This document shows positions 29,574 to 40,210 of a stretch of DNA of 64,000 nt, piece by piece. This DNA is from JACVRW01 sp963819635 (GTDB lineage: Bacteria; Actinomycetota; Thermoleophilia; Solirubrobacterales; Thermoleophilaceae): contig CAWFWX010000008.1 in the NCBI GenBank assembly GCA_963819635.1, forward strand, positions 1-64,000, written 5' to 3'. A program made the translations under genes and the position numbers. The notes under the pieces were generated by a model. That model saw nothing but the letters and a program-made list of their open reading frames with translations. It did not search any database and was not told the DNA's origin. How positions within the stretch are numbered: position 1 is the stretch's first letter; every line of letters begins with the position of its first letter.

Positions 29574-31118
29574 TGTGCGGCATCGCCGCGATCTACGGCG
29601 CACGACGCCGCCGGCGAGGCGACGGCGGATGCTCGGCCGGCTGCGCCATCGCGGGCCCGACGACGAGGGCGACGTCCACGTCGACGGCGCCTGGCTCGGG
29701 CACCGGCGGCTGTCGATCGTCGACGTCGACGGCGGCCACCAGCCGTTCGCCAACGCGACCGGCGACGTCTGGCTCGTCGGCAACGGCGAGGTCTACAACC
29801 ACGAGCAGGTGCGCGCCGACGCTCGCGCCGGCGCCGTTCGCGACGCGCTCGGACAACGAGGTCGCGCTGCACCTGCTCGACGAGCGCGGGCCCGGCGGCG
29901 CTCGACGAGCTCGAGGGGATGTTCGCGTTCCTCGTCGCCGGCGACGACGGGCGCTTCATCGCCGCCCGCGACCCCGTCGGGATCAAGCCGCTGTACTGGG
30001 CGCAGCGCGACGGCAGCGTGCGCTTCGCGTCGGAGATCGCGGCGTTCGCGCCGGACTGGATGCCGCACGTCGAGGCCTTCCCGCCCGGCTGCCACTGGAC
30101 GCCCGGAGCGCGGCGTCGAGCGCTTCGCGAGCGCCGTGCCGCAGCCGGCGAGGGCGCGCCGGCGGCGCGTGCGGTGTGGAGCGACGCGCCGAGCCGCCCG
30201 ACGACGGCGCTCGCGCGCGACGCGCGAGATCGTCGTCGCGTCGGTGCGCCGCCAGATGATGGGCGACGTCCCCGTCGGCGTCTTCCTGTCCGGCGGGCTG
30301 GACTCGGCGATCGTCGCCGCGATCGCCGCGCGCCACTGCGGCGCGAGCACGGCGAGCGGCTGCAGACGTTCGCCGTCGGCACGCGAGGGCAGCCCCGACC
30401 TGCTCGCCGCGCGCGTCGTCGCGCGAGCCACCTCGGCTCCGAGCACCACGAGCGCGTCTACGACGCCGCGCGAGGCGCGTGCGCGCGCTGCCGGCCGTCG
30501 TGCGCGCGATCGAGCACTTCGACCCGTCGCTCGTGCGCAGCGCGGTGCCGAACTTCCTGCTCGCCGAGATGACCGCGCAGCACGTCAAGGTCGTGCTGAC
30601 GGGGGAGGGGGCCGACGAGCTGTTCGCCGGCTACGAGTACCTGCGCGGCTTCGACGACCCGGCGAGCTGCAGGCCGAGCTCATGCGCACCGTCCACGGCC
30701 TGCACAACCTCAACCTCCAGCGCTGCGACCGCGTGACGATGGCCCACGGCCTCGAGGCGCGCGTGCCGTTCCTCGACCGCCAGGTCATCGCGTTCGCGTT
30801 CGGCCTGCCGATGGCGTGGAAGCCGCCGGCGCCCGGCGAGCCCGAGAAGCGGCTGCTGCGGCGCGCGTTCGACGGCTGGCTGCCCGACGAGATCCTGTGG
30901 CGCGAGAAGGCGCGAGTTCGGCGACGGCAGCGGCGCGAAGGACGTGCTGCGCGACGACGATCGAGGACGGCGTCTCCGACGGCGACTTCGAGCGCGAGCG
31001 CGACGCGATCGACCCGCCGCTGCGCACGCGCGAGGAGCTCGCCTACCACCGGATCTTCGCCGAGCACCTGCCCGGCGTGACGCCGGAGCGCACGCTCGGG
31101 CGCTTCGCGACGACGTAA
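29573..31118 (+). CDS. asnB: Asparagine synthase (glutamine-hydrolysing) family protein
   Basis: A class II glutamine amidotransferase domain begins with the catalytic Cys2 (MCGIAAIYG), followed by LRHRGPDDEGD, HRRLSIVD and GNGEVYNHEQ. The ATP-pyrophosphatase domain has GVFLSGGLDSAIVAAIAARH and VVLTGEGADELFAGYEY, then MAHGLEARVPFLDRQVIAFA. About 515 residues, shorter than E. coli AsnB (554). More than a dozen indels interrupt 29600-30960. Given the coupled nitrilase gene, the product may be a specialised amide rather than free asparagine; this is not proven by sequence. Confidence 0.88.
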
Positions 31119-31250
31119 GTCGTCACACGCGGCGCGTAGATCCGTAACGCTGCGGAGCGCCACTCTCGGCGCCATGAGCGAACCACGCGGATTGGTTCCG
31201 GAAACCGAAACCAATGCGCAGTAGTTCGCCTCGCGGAGCGGCAATGGGGC

Positions 31251-32117
31251 GTGGTGAGCGGCGCTCAGCTTCGGAACGTCGGGCTCAGCAAGGCAGCGAT
31301 ATCGCGGTGGACCCAGGCCGGTCGGCTCCATCGGGTCCATCCGGGCGTCTACGCCGTAGGCCACCGGACGCTTCGCACGGAAGGCCGCCTGGCCGCCGCG
31401 CTCTTCTACGCCGGACCCGGCGCGGCGCTGAGCCACGCGACCGCTCTGTGGTGGTGGGCCCTGCGGAGAGGGACACCGCGGGTGATCCACCTCAGTGCCC
31501 CGGGTCGCGGCCAATCGATCGACGGGATCGTGGTTCACCACCCGCACAGCGTCGAACGCGTCTTCCACGAGCGCCTTCCGGTCACGCCCGTCGCCCGCAC
31601 GCTCGTCGACTTCGCGGCCGGCGCGGCGTTCGACGACCTCCGCGCCGCCCTCGCCGAGGCCGACTTCCGCGGGCTGCTCGACGTCCGCGAGCTCGAGTCG
31701 GTCAGCGGACGCGGCCTCCCCGGCAGCGCCGCGATCCGCCGGGCGCTGCGAAGGCACCAGCCGCGCTTCGCCCACACCCGCCGCGAGCTCGAGAACCAGC
31801 TCGTGATCCTGTGCGAGAACCACGGCCTCCCGATGCCGAACATCAACGTCTGGGTCGCGGGCTTCCTGATTGATGCCGTTTGGCCAAGACAACAACTGGC
31901 CGTGGAGGTCGACGGCGGACCGGGCACACCGGAGTCAAGGCGATGGAGGAAGACCGCGACCGCGACCTCGCGCTCAGGCCCACGGCTACCGATCCTCCGC
32001 TACACCTGGCGCCAGGTCACGGAGCAGCCCGAGGCGGTCGCCGCCGACCTCACCCGGGCGCTCGAGCAAACCAACCTACAATCCGGGCTTCTCGCGGAGA
32101 GGTGGCCGAGTGGCTGA
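31251..32117 (+). CDS. AbiEi-antitoxin-like HTH plus DUF559 (Vsr-like nuclease fold) protein
   Basis: The N-terminal part (VVSGAQLRNVGLSKAAISRW, GRLHRVHPGVYAVGH) is the winged-helix domain of AbiEi-type antitoxins. The C-terminal part (HTRRELENQLVILCENHGLP, NVWVAGFLIDAVWPRQQLAVEVDG, HGYRILRYTWRQV) matches DUF559 with the acidic residues of a PD-(D/E)XK/Vsr fold. Codons upstream of the GTG (LAERQWGVVSG) are conserved-looking, so the true start may be ATG 31174 with a missed base. Two indels lie near 31925-31995. No AbiEii toxin is adjacent. The stop falls inside tRNA-Ser(GCU). Confidence 0.75.
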   Translation: MVSGAQLRNVGLSKAAISRWTQAGRLHRVHPGVYAVGHRTLRTEGRLAAALFYAGPGAALSHATALWWWALRRGTPRVIHLSAPGRGQSIDGIVVHHPHSVERVFHERLPVTPVARTLVDFAAGAAFDDLRAALAEADFRGLLDVRELESVSGRGLPGSAAIRRALRRHQPRFAHTRRELENQLVILCENHGLPMPNINVWVAGFLIDAVWPRQQLAVEVDGGPGTPESRRWRKTATATSRSGPRLPILRYTWRQVTEQPEAVAADLTRALEQTNLQSGLLAERWPSG

Positions 32118-32183
32118 AGGCACTCGCCTGCTAAGCGAGTAGGGGCGCAAGCTCTCTCGCGGGTTCGAATCCCGCCCTCTCCG
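32096..32183 (+). tRNA. tRNA-Ser (anticodon GCU)
   Basis: An 88-base class II tRNA with acceptor GGAGAGG/CCTCTCC, anticodon stem ACTCG/CGAGT around loop CCTGCTAA-region (anticodon GCT), a long variable arm (AGGGGCGCAAGCTCTCT) and T-loop GGTTCGAATC. No CCA is encoded. The upstream coding gene runs 22 bases into it. Confidence 0.95.
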
Positions 32184-32187
32184 CCTC

Positions 32188-32610
32188 GTGGGATTCCTGG
32201 ACAAGCTGCTCCTCGGCGGCGGGAAGCTCAAGCCCGAGCTGCGCGAGGAGCTCGAGTCCGAGGGCCTCGTCCTGATCGAGGAGGGGCTCTCGGGGAGCGT
32301 GCGCTACACGCACTTCAAGGCGCCCGGCAAGCGCTTCCACGGCAAGGTGACGCCGCAGCGGATGGCGATCGGGATCAGCGAGGAGCGGTGCGTGGTGTAC
32401 GGCCAGGCGCAGCTGATCGACTCGCCGTTCACGGCGCCGAACTTCGACTGGGTCGACGTCGGCCTCCACGACGACGAGAAGGTCTCGTTCCGGATCGACT
32501 ACGACCGCGGCGACGTGAAGAACGTCTCGGGCCAGGTCGAGGTCCGGGCGAAGACGCCGAACGCGGCGGAGATCGTCGAAGAGTTGCGGACGCGGCTCGG
32601 GCGCGCCTAG
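32188..32610 (+). CDS. Conserved hypothetical protein, PH-like beta-rich
   Basis: A 140-residue soluble protein starting at GTG five bases after tRNA-Ser. It has an N-terminal helix (FLDKLLLGGGKLKPELREEL), alternating beta strands (LVLIEEGLSGSVRYTHFKAP, RMAIGISEERCVVYG, KVSFRIDYDRGDVKNVSGQV) and a C-terminal helix. The pattern suggests a pleckstrin-homology-like barrel, but I do not recognise a named family. No frame break. Its stop shares a CTAG tetramer with the convergent repair gene. Confidence 0.7.
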   Translation: MGFLDKLLLGGGKLKPELREELESEGLVLIEEGLSGSVRYTHFKAPGKRFHGKVTPQRMAIGISEERCVVYGQAQLIDSPFTAPNFDWVDVGLHDDEKVSFRIDYDRGDVKNVSGQVEVRAKTPNAAEIVEELRTRLGRA

Positions 32611-33157
32611 GCGCCGGCCGCCTGCTTCTTGCGCCACTCGGCCTTGTGGGCGCGCTTGGCGGCCTGGTACTCCGCCAGCGCCTCGGCCGAGTCGACGTCC
32701 CCGAGCGTCGGGTGCCACGGCACCAGGTCCTGGGCGACCTCGACGCCGAAGCGCTTCGCGAGCACCGAGCCGAGCGCCTTGACCTTCATCTCGCCGAAGC
32801 CGGGGAGGCCCTCGAGGTTCGCGCGCAGCTCGGCCGAGTCGGCCGCTCGGTCCACACGCGCGCGGCGTCGCCGTCGTAGTCGTCGACCACGTGGACGGCG
32901 AGGTCGTGGACCTTCTTCGCCATCGAGCCCGGGAAGCGGTGGACGGCGGGCGCTCGCGGAAGACGGCTCGAGGTCCGCACCGGCGAGCGTCTGGCGTCGA
33001 TCGCGCCGAGCCGCTCCTTGATCGCGAGCGGTCCGGAGAACGCCTTCTGCACCGTCACCTGCTGGTCGAGCGCGAAGCCCACGAGCAGCGCCATCGGATC
33101 CGAGGCGATCAGCGCGTTGGCCTCGTCGGACTCCGTGAAGTAGAGGCGATCGGGCAT
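32607..33157 (-). CDS. HhH-GPD type base-excision DNA repair protein (TIGR03252-like)
   Basis: About 183 residues. The start is ATG 33157 (MPDRLYFTESDEANALIASD). Family blocks are DPMALLVGFALDQQVTVQKAF, RFPGSMAKKVHDLAVHVVDDY and the helix-hairpin-helix region LEGLPGFGEMKVKALGSVLAKRFGV. The usual C-terminal catalytic Asp region reads VPWHPTLGDVDS. Actinobacteria carry this short uncharacterised glycosylase-like family. Indels near 32855 and 32960-32990 break the frame. Confidence 0.8.
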
Positions 33158-33235
33158 CGAGCCGATCGTAGTCGATTGCTCCGGGTCACCCGACTGCTTC
33201 GCGACGGTCCCCCAAATCGGGTCTAGCGTGGCTGA

Positions 33236-35992
33236 GTGAGGGGGCATTCGCGCGCGGGTACGGTCGCAGTTTTCGTGCTGGCCGTCCTGCTGCTGCCGGC
33301 CGCCCCGGCGATGGCCGTCGACTTCACCGTCAGCGTCGCGGCGGACACCCATGACGCCGTCCCCGGCGACGGGTTGTGTGAGGACGTCAACACGGACTGC
33401 AGCCTGAGGGCGGCCGTCGAGGAGTCGAATGCCCTGTCGGGGTCCGACGACGCCATCGACCTGCCGACGGGTGACTACCTCCTCGATGGCAGCCTCGGCG
33501 CGCTGTTCATCGGCTCCGGCGGTGCGCTGGACATCAACGGCGCGTCCGCGCGCGACACCACGATCCGCCAGGAGACCGACGCGGGCGGCGACGGCCTCGA
33601 TCGGGTGTTCGACGTCGGCGGCGCGGCCACGGCCGCCATCCGGCACGGTGACGATTGCCGACGGTCGCGCCACGGACGCTGTCGGGTTCTTCGGCGGCAA
33701 CATCAGGAGCTCCGGGAACCTGACGCTCGAGCAGGTCACGATCAGGGGTGGCTGGGCGTCCTCGGGCGGCGGCATCTCCAACGCCGGCGGCTTTCTGCGG
33801 ATCGTGGACAGCACGATCACGGACAACCACGCCCCTGACGGCGGCGGCGACTCCGGCGCGATCCAGAACTTCGAGCCGGACGGGGATCCGGCGGAGCCCT
33901 CCCACGCTGGAGATCGAGAACAGCACGATCACCGGCAACAGCGCCCGCAACGTGGGCGGGATCTTCAACTGGGGCGGGTCAGGCGCGACCGGCGGCACCG
34001 TGACCATCAGCGACAGCACGATCACGGACAACAGCTCCACGGTGGTCGGCAATGCCGGCGGTCTGCACATGAGCAGCAACGGACCCGCGACGGTCGACGC
34101 GGACGATCGTCTGGGGCAACGTACTCCGCGGGCACGCCCCAGGACTGCTCCAGTGACGGCGGCGGGTCGATCGTGTCCGGCGGCAACAACCTCGAGACGA
34201 CCACCGAGTGCGGCTTCACCGGCACCGGCGACCTCCAGAACGCCAGACGACCGCTGCTCGCGCCGCTCGCAGACAACGGCGGCGAAACCGACACGCACGC
34301 CATCCCCGAGGGCAGCCCGGCGCGCGACGCCGCCGGCGGCGTCTGCGCGGCCACGGACCAGCGCGGGATCTCGAGGCCGCAGGGAGCGGCATGCGACATC
34401 GGCTCCTTCGAGCTCGAACTGGCCGCCTTCGCCACGATCACCTCGACGGGGCCGCTCACGAGCATCAGTCTCGGCAGAAACCTCGAGTGCCAGGTTGAGC
34501 TGGCCGGGGTGCCCCAGATCTTCGACGGCGGCCCGCTCGGATCGTGCACGACCGGCCTGGTCGGAGTCGACCTCGCGCAGGTGAGCCAGACGGTCGTCGA
34601 GGGCAGCGGGACACCCGGCAGCCCGTACATGGTCGTCACGCAGATGTCCAATGGCTCGGGGATCACGCTGGAGCGCACCGACACCTACGTGACCGGCGAG
34701 CGCTTCTGGCAGTCGCAGGTGAGGGTGAGCAACGGATCGAGCACCGATTTCAGCGGCGTCCTCTGGCACGGGCTCGACTGCCTCGTGGCCGGCAACGACG
34801 CGGGCTACGGGTTCTTCGCCGCCGCCACCGGAGCGGTCTACTGCGCCGAGCACCAGGCCGGCGGGGACATCATGCTCGGCCTGGAGCCGATCAGCGGCGG
34901 CTCGAACTATCACTCCGGCGACTTCGGCATCGCCACCAACCCCGGGCCAAGCGGCTTCGGAAACACCTGCTCCGGCGACCTCATCGACAACGGCGTCGGT
35001 CTCAGCTGGCCGGTCAGCGTTCCGGCCGAAACCAACGTCACGCGGAGCTTCGTGACCACCTTCGAGGCGGGCGGCGCGCTCTGCGGAGCGTCCGATACGA
35101 CCGCCCCCGACGCCGCGATCAGCCTGGCGCCCGCGGCCTCGACGCCGTCGCGCGACGCCACGTTCGGCTTCGGCTCCTCCGACCCGACCGCCACGTTCGA
35201 GTGCAGCCTCGACGGTGGGGCGTTCGCGGCCTGCACGTCGCCGACGTCCTACACCGGCCTTTCGGAGGGCCCCCACAGCTTCGTGGTGCGGGCAATCGAT
35301 GGCGCCGGCAACGAGTCCACCGCCAGCCACAGCTGGACGATCGCCGCTCAGGCGCAGCGCAAGACCCTTGCGGACCTGCCCCCGCCGGTTGTGGGCAAGA
35401 TGGCGAACGTCGAGCCCGTCAAGGGGACCGTGCTGGTGGCGATCCCGGCCGGCAAGGCCTCCGCGGGCGGCGCGGCGCGGGCTAGCCAGAAGGGGCTGCG
35501 GTTCGTGCCGCTTGAGCGAGGCGCGCCAGATCCCGGTCGGCTCGTTCCTGAACACCCGCAAGGGCACGGTCCGGCTCAGACGGCGCGCACCGGCAGCGCG
35601 GCGACGACCCAGAGCGGCACGTTCGCCAGCGGGCTGTTCCAGGTGCTGCAGTCGCGCAAGCGAAGGCCAAGGGCCTGACCGAGCTGCGGCTGAAGGGCGC
35701 CAGCTTCAACAGCTGCAAGCCGCGCAAGCGCAAGCAGGGCAAGCGCGCCCAGGCCGCCCTGTCGCAAGAAGGCGATCCGGCGCCTGCGCTCGAACGCCAA
35801 CGGGCGCTTCCGCACCCGCGGCCGCTACAGCGCCGCCACCGTGCGCGGCACCAAGTGGACTGACCGATCGACCGCTGCGACGGCACCCTCACCAAGGTCA
35901 CCCGCGGCACGCGTCGCCGTGCGCGACTTCCGCCGCAAGAAGACCGTCCTCGTCGCGCCGGCAAGAGCTACCTCGCCAAGGCACAGCGCTAG
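33236..35992 (+). CDS. Large secreted parallel beta-helix protein with Arg/Lys-rich C-terminal domain
   Basis: About 915 residues. A signal peptide (GTVAVFVLAVLLLPAAPAMA) is followed by a CSLRAAVEESNAL motif typical of choice-of-anchor/CSLREA proteins, a right-handed beta-helix with TITDNHAPDGGG, ENSTITGNSARNVGGIFNWG and SDSTITDNSSTV rungs, the NGGETDTHAIPEGSPARDA end motif, a middle beta domain, and a FECSLDGGAFAACTSP repeat. The last 160 residues are basic (SCKPRKRKQGKRAQA, GRFRTRGRYSAATVRGTKW, VLVAPGKSYLAKAQR). Frame breaks occur near 33650, 33900, 34115, 34250, 35515 and throughout 35580-35960. It is probably a cell-surface protein. Confidence 0.8.
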
Positions 35993-36035
35993 CGCTCCGA
36001 TCTGCCGCAGGCGAGCGGCTACCCTAGACCTCCGA

Positions 36036-36111
<76 letters not shown>

Positions 36112-36145
36112 TTCGAATCCCAGTGCTGTAGGGGATTTCCGGCCG

Positions 36146-37345
36146 GTGGCGAACGCCGCAGGGTGGCAACAGCGGGGGCAACGGGGCAACAGTGAGGTGT
36201 TGCCCCTCGAGCGGACCGATGCGCCGGGCATCTACCGGCGTGGTTCGAAGTACGTGGTGGTCTACCGCGTCGAGGGTCGTCAGCGCAAGCAGTACGGCCG
36301 ACACGCTGGCCGAGGCTCGCGCGATCAAGCTCGAGCGCGACGGCGAGGCGCGGGCGCTGCGCCGCGGCCCGACGCTGCACGAGTTCAGCCTCTCGTGGCT
36401 TGATCGCTACGCCGGCACCGGGCACGACAGCGTGCGCGCCAACACGCGCCGCGAGTACCGTCGCCTGCTGGTCAACTTCGCGCTGACCTACTTCGACCGC
36501 GAGGTCCGGGTGCGCGATCTCGATCGCGCCGCTGTGCAGCAGTTCGTGGACTGGCTGACGACCCGCCCGGGCCGCGACGGGCGGCTGTGTGACCGCTCGA
36601 TCGCCAACGCGCTCACGCCGCTGCGCCTGGCGCTTGACGCGGCGGTCGCCGAAGGGCTGCTGGATGCCAACCCGGCCGAGCAGGTCGTGCTGCCGCGGCG
36701 GCGGGCCGGTCGCGCGTGGTCGACGCGCGAGCGGCGCTTTCTGACGCGGGCGGAGCTCGTGCGTCTGCTCGACGAGGTACCGGCCAAGTGGCGGCCGCTG
36801 TTCGAGCTGCTCGCCGCGACCGGGCTGCGGATCTCCGAGGCGATCGGGCTGCGCTGGAGCGATCTCGTCCTCGACGGGCCGACGCCGCATCTGCAGGTGC
36901 GCCGCGCGATCGTCAAGGGCGCGATCGTGGCGCCCAAGTCTCGCCACGGCGCCCGGCTGATCCCGCTGACGCCCGAGCTCGCTGCCACGCTGCGCGCTCA
37001 TCGGCCTCGCGATGCCGTCGACGACGCGTTCGTCTTTCCCGGTCGCGACGGCGGTGCGTCGATCAGGGCAGCCTGCGCCGCCGCGTGCTCGTCCCCGCCG
37101 CCGAGCGCGCCGGACTGACCGGTGTCGGCTTTCACACCCTGCGTCACACGTGCGCGTCGATGCTGATCGAGTCCGGTCTGAGCCCGCTGCGCCTGCAGCG
37201 CTGGATGGGCCACCACTCGCCCGCGTTCACGCTCGAGACCTACGGGCACCTGATCGACGGCGACCTCGGACCCGCACTCGACCTCCGCAAGGAGCTGGCA
37301 TCGGCCGAGCGAAAGTCCACCCCGCGCAACGTGAGGGGCAAATGA
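36146..37345 (+). CDS. int: Tyrosine site-specific recombinase (integrase)
   Basis: About 398 residues. An AP2-like arm-binding domain (GIYRRGSKYVVVYRVEGRQR) and a SAM-like core-binding domain (TLHEFSLSWLDRYAGTGHDS, ALTPLRLALDAAVAEGLLDANP) precede the catalytic domain: Arg in LLAATGLRISEAIGLRW, HTLRHTCASML (His-x-x-Arg), GHHSP and the nucleophile Tyr in TLETYGHLIDGD. Frame breaks near 36300 and 37065 look like consensus errors, since no catalytic residue is lost. GTG 36146 is used; GTG 36197 is an alternative that would place the GGGGCAACA inverted repeat across the start. It lies 36 bp inside the tRNA-Arg end. Confidence 0.9.
36165..36206. repeat. GGCAAC iterons and 9-bp inverted repeat near attL
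   Basis: GGCAAC occurs three times in direct orientation (36165, 36177, 36185), and the third copy is the left arm of a perfect inverted repeat GGGGCAACA / TGTTGCCCC (36183-36191 and 36198-36206) with a 6-base spacer. Such arrays beside an integrase are typical of arm-type integrase or excisionase binding sites, or of integrase autoregulation. Confidence 0.5.
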
Positions 37346-37460
37346 TCCTAGTCCCGTCACGCCCGGCGTGGCAGGCTCGACACCTCGACCGCTTTCAGCC
37401 AACAGCGAGAGCGGCAACAACCTAAGGGTCACGAGCGGATGTCGTCCTTGCTGTAGCCCC

Positions 37461-37487
37461 GGCGCCTCCGCGGAGACGCCTCCTTTC
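37461..37487 (+). terminator. Candidate terminator after the integrase gene
   Basis: GGCGCCTCCG/CGGAGACGCC forms a GC-rich stem with one mismatch around a tight centre, followed by TCCTTTC. It lies about 115 bp after the integrase stop. The T-tract is weak, so the call is tentative. The rest of 37346-37616 shows no gene. Confidence 0.35.
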
Positions 37488-37616
37488 ATGGGAATCCAAC
37501 ACTCTGGGAGCCGCGCGCTCGCGCCGCCGGCCGAGTGTCGCAACCACGCGAGAGCGCAAGCGCGGCACCCGGCGTCGAGAGTTCCGTCTCCACAGATGGC
37601 ATAGGTTCGTGGCGCG

Positions 37617-37961
37617 TCACGGGTCGCGCCGCTCGAGCGCGGCGTCGACGTCGTAGCCGAGCGCGAGCGCGACCTTCGGGGCGCACTGGACGACTCGCGC
37701 GGTGCCCGTTACCGGCGTCACCGCCTCGAGGCTGGCGACGATCTCGTTGCTTGTCGCCCCGGCTGCGAGGGCGAGCGCCACGGCGTGCTGGAACGACGAA
37801 GGGGCCGCATCGACGGCGATCGTCGCAGCGACGCGCACGAGCGCCGCGGTCCTCTCGTCGATGGCCGTCGTTGCGAATGAGCCGCCATCCGTCGCGATCG
37901 CTTCGAGAAGCGCCTCGTCGTGCACCGCGAGCCGACGCAGATGCTGCTTGTACTCGTCCAT
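37617..37961 (-). CDS. Carboxymuconolactone decarboxylase/AhpD-fold protein lacking the redox cysteines
   Basis: A 114-residue all-helical protein (DERTAALVRVAATIAVDAAP, FQHAVALALAAGATSNEIVA, VTPVTGTARVVQCAPKVALA). The family's CxxC-x3-H active site is replaced by SSFQHA, so classic AhpD peroxidase chemistry is not expected, although the histidine remains. The ATG has GGAGGC upstream, and the gene follows the LuxR-type regulator by 41 bp on the same strand. A second protein of the same type lies in the island (42073-42402); the two share DERT/DEQT-xxLVR, a DAAP/NAPP turn and TGTARVV/VGTTRVV. Confidence 0.8.
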   Translation of the reverse strand: MDEYKQHLRRLAVHDEALLEAIATDGGSFATTAIDERTAALVRVAATIAVDAAPSSFQHAVALALAAGATSNEIVASLEAVTPVTGTARVVQCAPKVALALGYDVDAALERRDP

Positions 37962-38002
37962 TGCCTCCGTGCGTATCCAACCCGACCGGGGCTGCCGGCG
38001 CA

Positions 38003-40210
38003 TCATCCCTCCGGTATGAGATTTGCCGCCGGCGGGTAGACCGAGCTCTCCAGGAGCCCGACCTCGACGGCACGCTCGATCGCCTCACTGCGAGATGAGA
38101 CACCGAGCTTGCGGTAGATCGAGACCGCTTCGCTCTTGACGGTGTTGCGCGAGATGAACAGCCTGCTCGCGATCTCCGGAAACATGAGATGGGTGGCGAG
38201 GAACGGAAGCAGGCGGAGCTCCGCGCCCGTCAGGCTCATCGCCCAGGCGCCGCCCGAGCCGGAGGTCTCGGCGACGCGGTCGCGGAGCTCCCGTGCATCC
38301 TCGACGAGCGAGCCCATGTGCGGACGGAGCTCGAGCAGCTGCTCGGTCTCGGTGAGGACCGTGCGGGCCGCGCCGGGCTCGGCGAGCGCGAGATGGGCGC
38401 GCGTGAGCTCGAGGCCGACTTGGATGGTCAGCCAGGGGAAGACCGTGATCGAGCAGTGGCCGCAGACGGTGCGCGCGGGTCAGCGCCGCGCGTGCATCCT
38501 CCTGTCTCGCCTCGTGGAGTGCGACGCGCGCGGTCGCCACATGCGCGAGCGCGCTCGTCGAGTAGTCGCCGAGGCCCGCATCCTCGACGAGCGCTTGTGC
38601 CGCCGCCTGCGCGTTTCGCTGCCTCGCCCCAGGCTCCCTGCGTTGGCCGCGAGGAGCGCGAGTTGCGCGTGTGCGAGGATGACCACTTCCGCAGCGCCGC
38701 CGCGGAGCCCGCGTCTCGATCGCCGCGGTGAGGTCGTCCGTCGCACGATCGGTTACGCCGAGCAGCGCGTGCGCCGTGCCTCGCAGGACGAGCGCGGCCG
38801 GTCTCCAACCACTCTCCGGCGGGTAGCTGATTCAGCGCCAGATCGGCGTCGGCGACGCGCCTGCTCGACACCGTCGGGCATCATTCCCGCCCGCAGGGTG
38901 GCGACCCAGGGCTCGATCGCGGCGCTGCCATCCGAGAGCGGGATCGATCGAGGTTGCCCCGTCGGCGAGAGCGAGCCACCGCTCGGCCTCAGCGGGCCGC
39001 CCCGTCAGCGCTCGGACCCAGGCTCCAACAACGGCGAGCGCGGGGTAGCGCCGCAGCTCGTCATCGCCGAACCACGCCGAGCCACTCCTCCAAGGTCTCC
39101 ATGCGGCCGTCGTAGTGGACGGCCAGCGCAAGGGCGTCGACCAGGCCGGCGACGGTGTCCGTCTCACCCGCAGCGTGCCCGTAGACGACCGCCGCCTCGG
39201 GCAGGTCGTTGGCGATGCACCAGGCCATCGCCCGACGGTTGAGCTCGGGCACGATGTCAGGCTCGCTGCGCTCGAGCTCGGTGCGCAGCAGCTGGCCGAA
39301 CAGGTGGTGGTAGCGATACCACTCGCCTCGCCGGTCGAGCGGCACCACGAAGCGGTTCGTACGCTCGAGCGCCTCGAGCGCGTGTGCCGACCGCGTCGTC
39401 TCGAGCACGGCGTCGCACAGCCCGCCACACATCCGATCCAGCACCGAGGTGTACTTGAGAAAGTGCGGCGTCTGCCGGCGGCAGCCGGGACAGGAGCTCG
39501 TAGCGGAAGTACTCGGACACGAAGCGGTCGTCGCCGTTGAAGCCGGGTGCGCCCTCCGAGCTCGGTGCGCCGGCCTGCAACGACAGCGCTGCGAGGTACA
39601 GGCCGGCGGGCCATCCTTCGGTGCGCTCGGTCAACTCGGAGAGCTCGCTCGCGTCGAGCTGGACTCCCGCAGCGTGCAGCAACCGCTCTGCTTCCTGCTC
39701 GTCCAGCCGGAGGTCCGCCACGCCGATCTCGTCCAGCCGTCCATGCGCCCGCCAGCGGGCAAGCGGCAAAGCCGGGGCTTCCCTGCTCGCGATCGCGATC
39801 TGCGAGCCGCGGGGCACGTACTCGAACAGCGCCGCGAGCACGTCCAGGCAGGAAGGATTCGCAACGGCGTGCAGATCGTCGAGCACCAGCACTAACGGAC
39901 GCTCTAGTGCAGCCAGTGCGCTCCCGACACGCGGGACGCGGCTCGACCAGGTCGACCCCCCTGGGCCCGACAACGCGTCAAAGACCTCAGGCGGAACCGG
40001 TTCAACGCGGTTGATGGCTGCCGCGATGTACCGCAGGAAAACCATCGCATCGTCGTCCCGGCCATCGAGCGCGACCCACGCGAAAGGGCGCGAATCAGCC
40101 TCGGCCCACTTCGCGAGGAGGGTTGTCTTGCCGTATCCAGCTGGCGCGACCACGGTTGCGAAGGGCCGGGTCGACGTGCAAAGCCGTTTGATCAAGCCCG
40201 TCTTCGCCAC
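38003..40210 (-). CDS. LuxR-family LAL/MalT-type transcriptional regulator
   Basis: About 735 residues. A STAND P-loop NTPase (VVAPAGYGKTTLLAKWAEAD) with Walker B LVLVLDDLHAVANP is followed by TPR-like helical repeats (WYRYHHLFGQLLRTEL, RAMAWCIANDLPEAAVVYGH) and a C-terminal LuxR HTH (LTGAELRLLPFLATHLMFPE, ASRLFISRNTVKSEAVSIYRKLGVSS). Such proteins bind an inducer and ATP, oligomerise and activate transcription. Frame breaks occur near 39480, 39070, 38945, 38850-38480 and 38080. It is divergent from the first DUF1254 gene and shares its 279-bp intergenic region, so it is the natural regulator of the island cargo. Confidence 0.85.

Noticed and set aside
31251..32117. Complete AbiE toxin-antitoxin system
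   Set aside because: Only the AbiEi-like HTH is present, fused to DUF559; no AbiEii nucleotidyltransferase toxin is adjacent.
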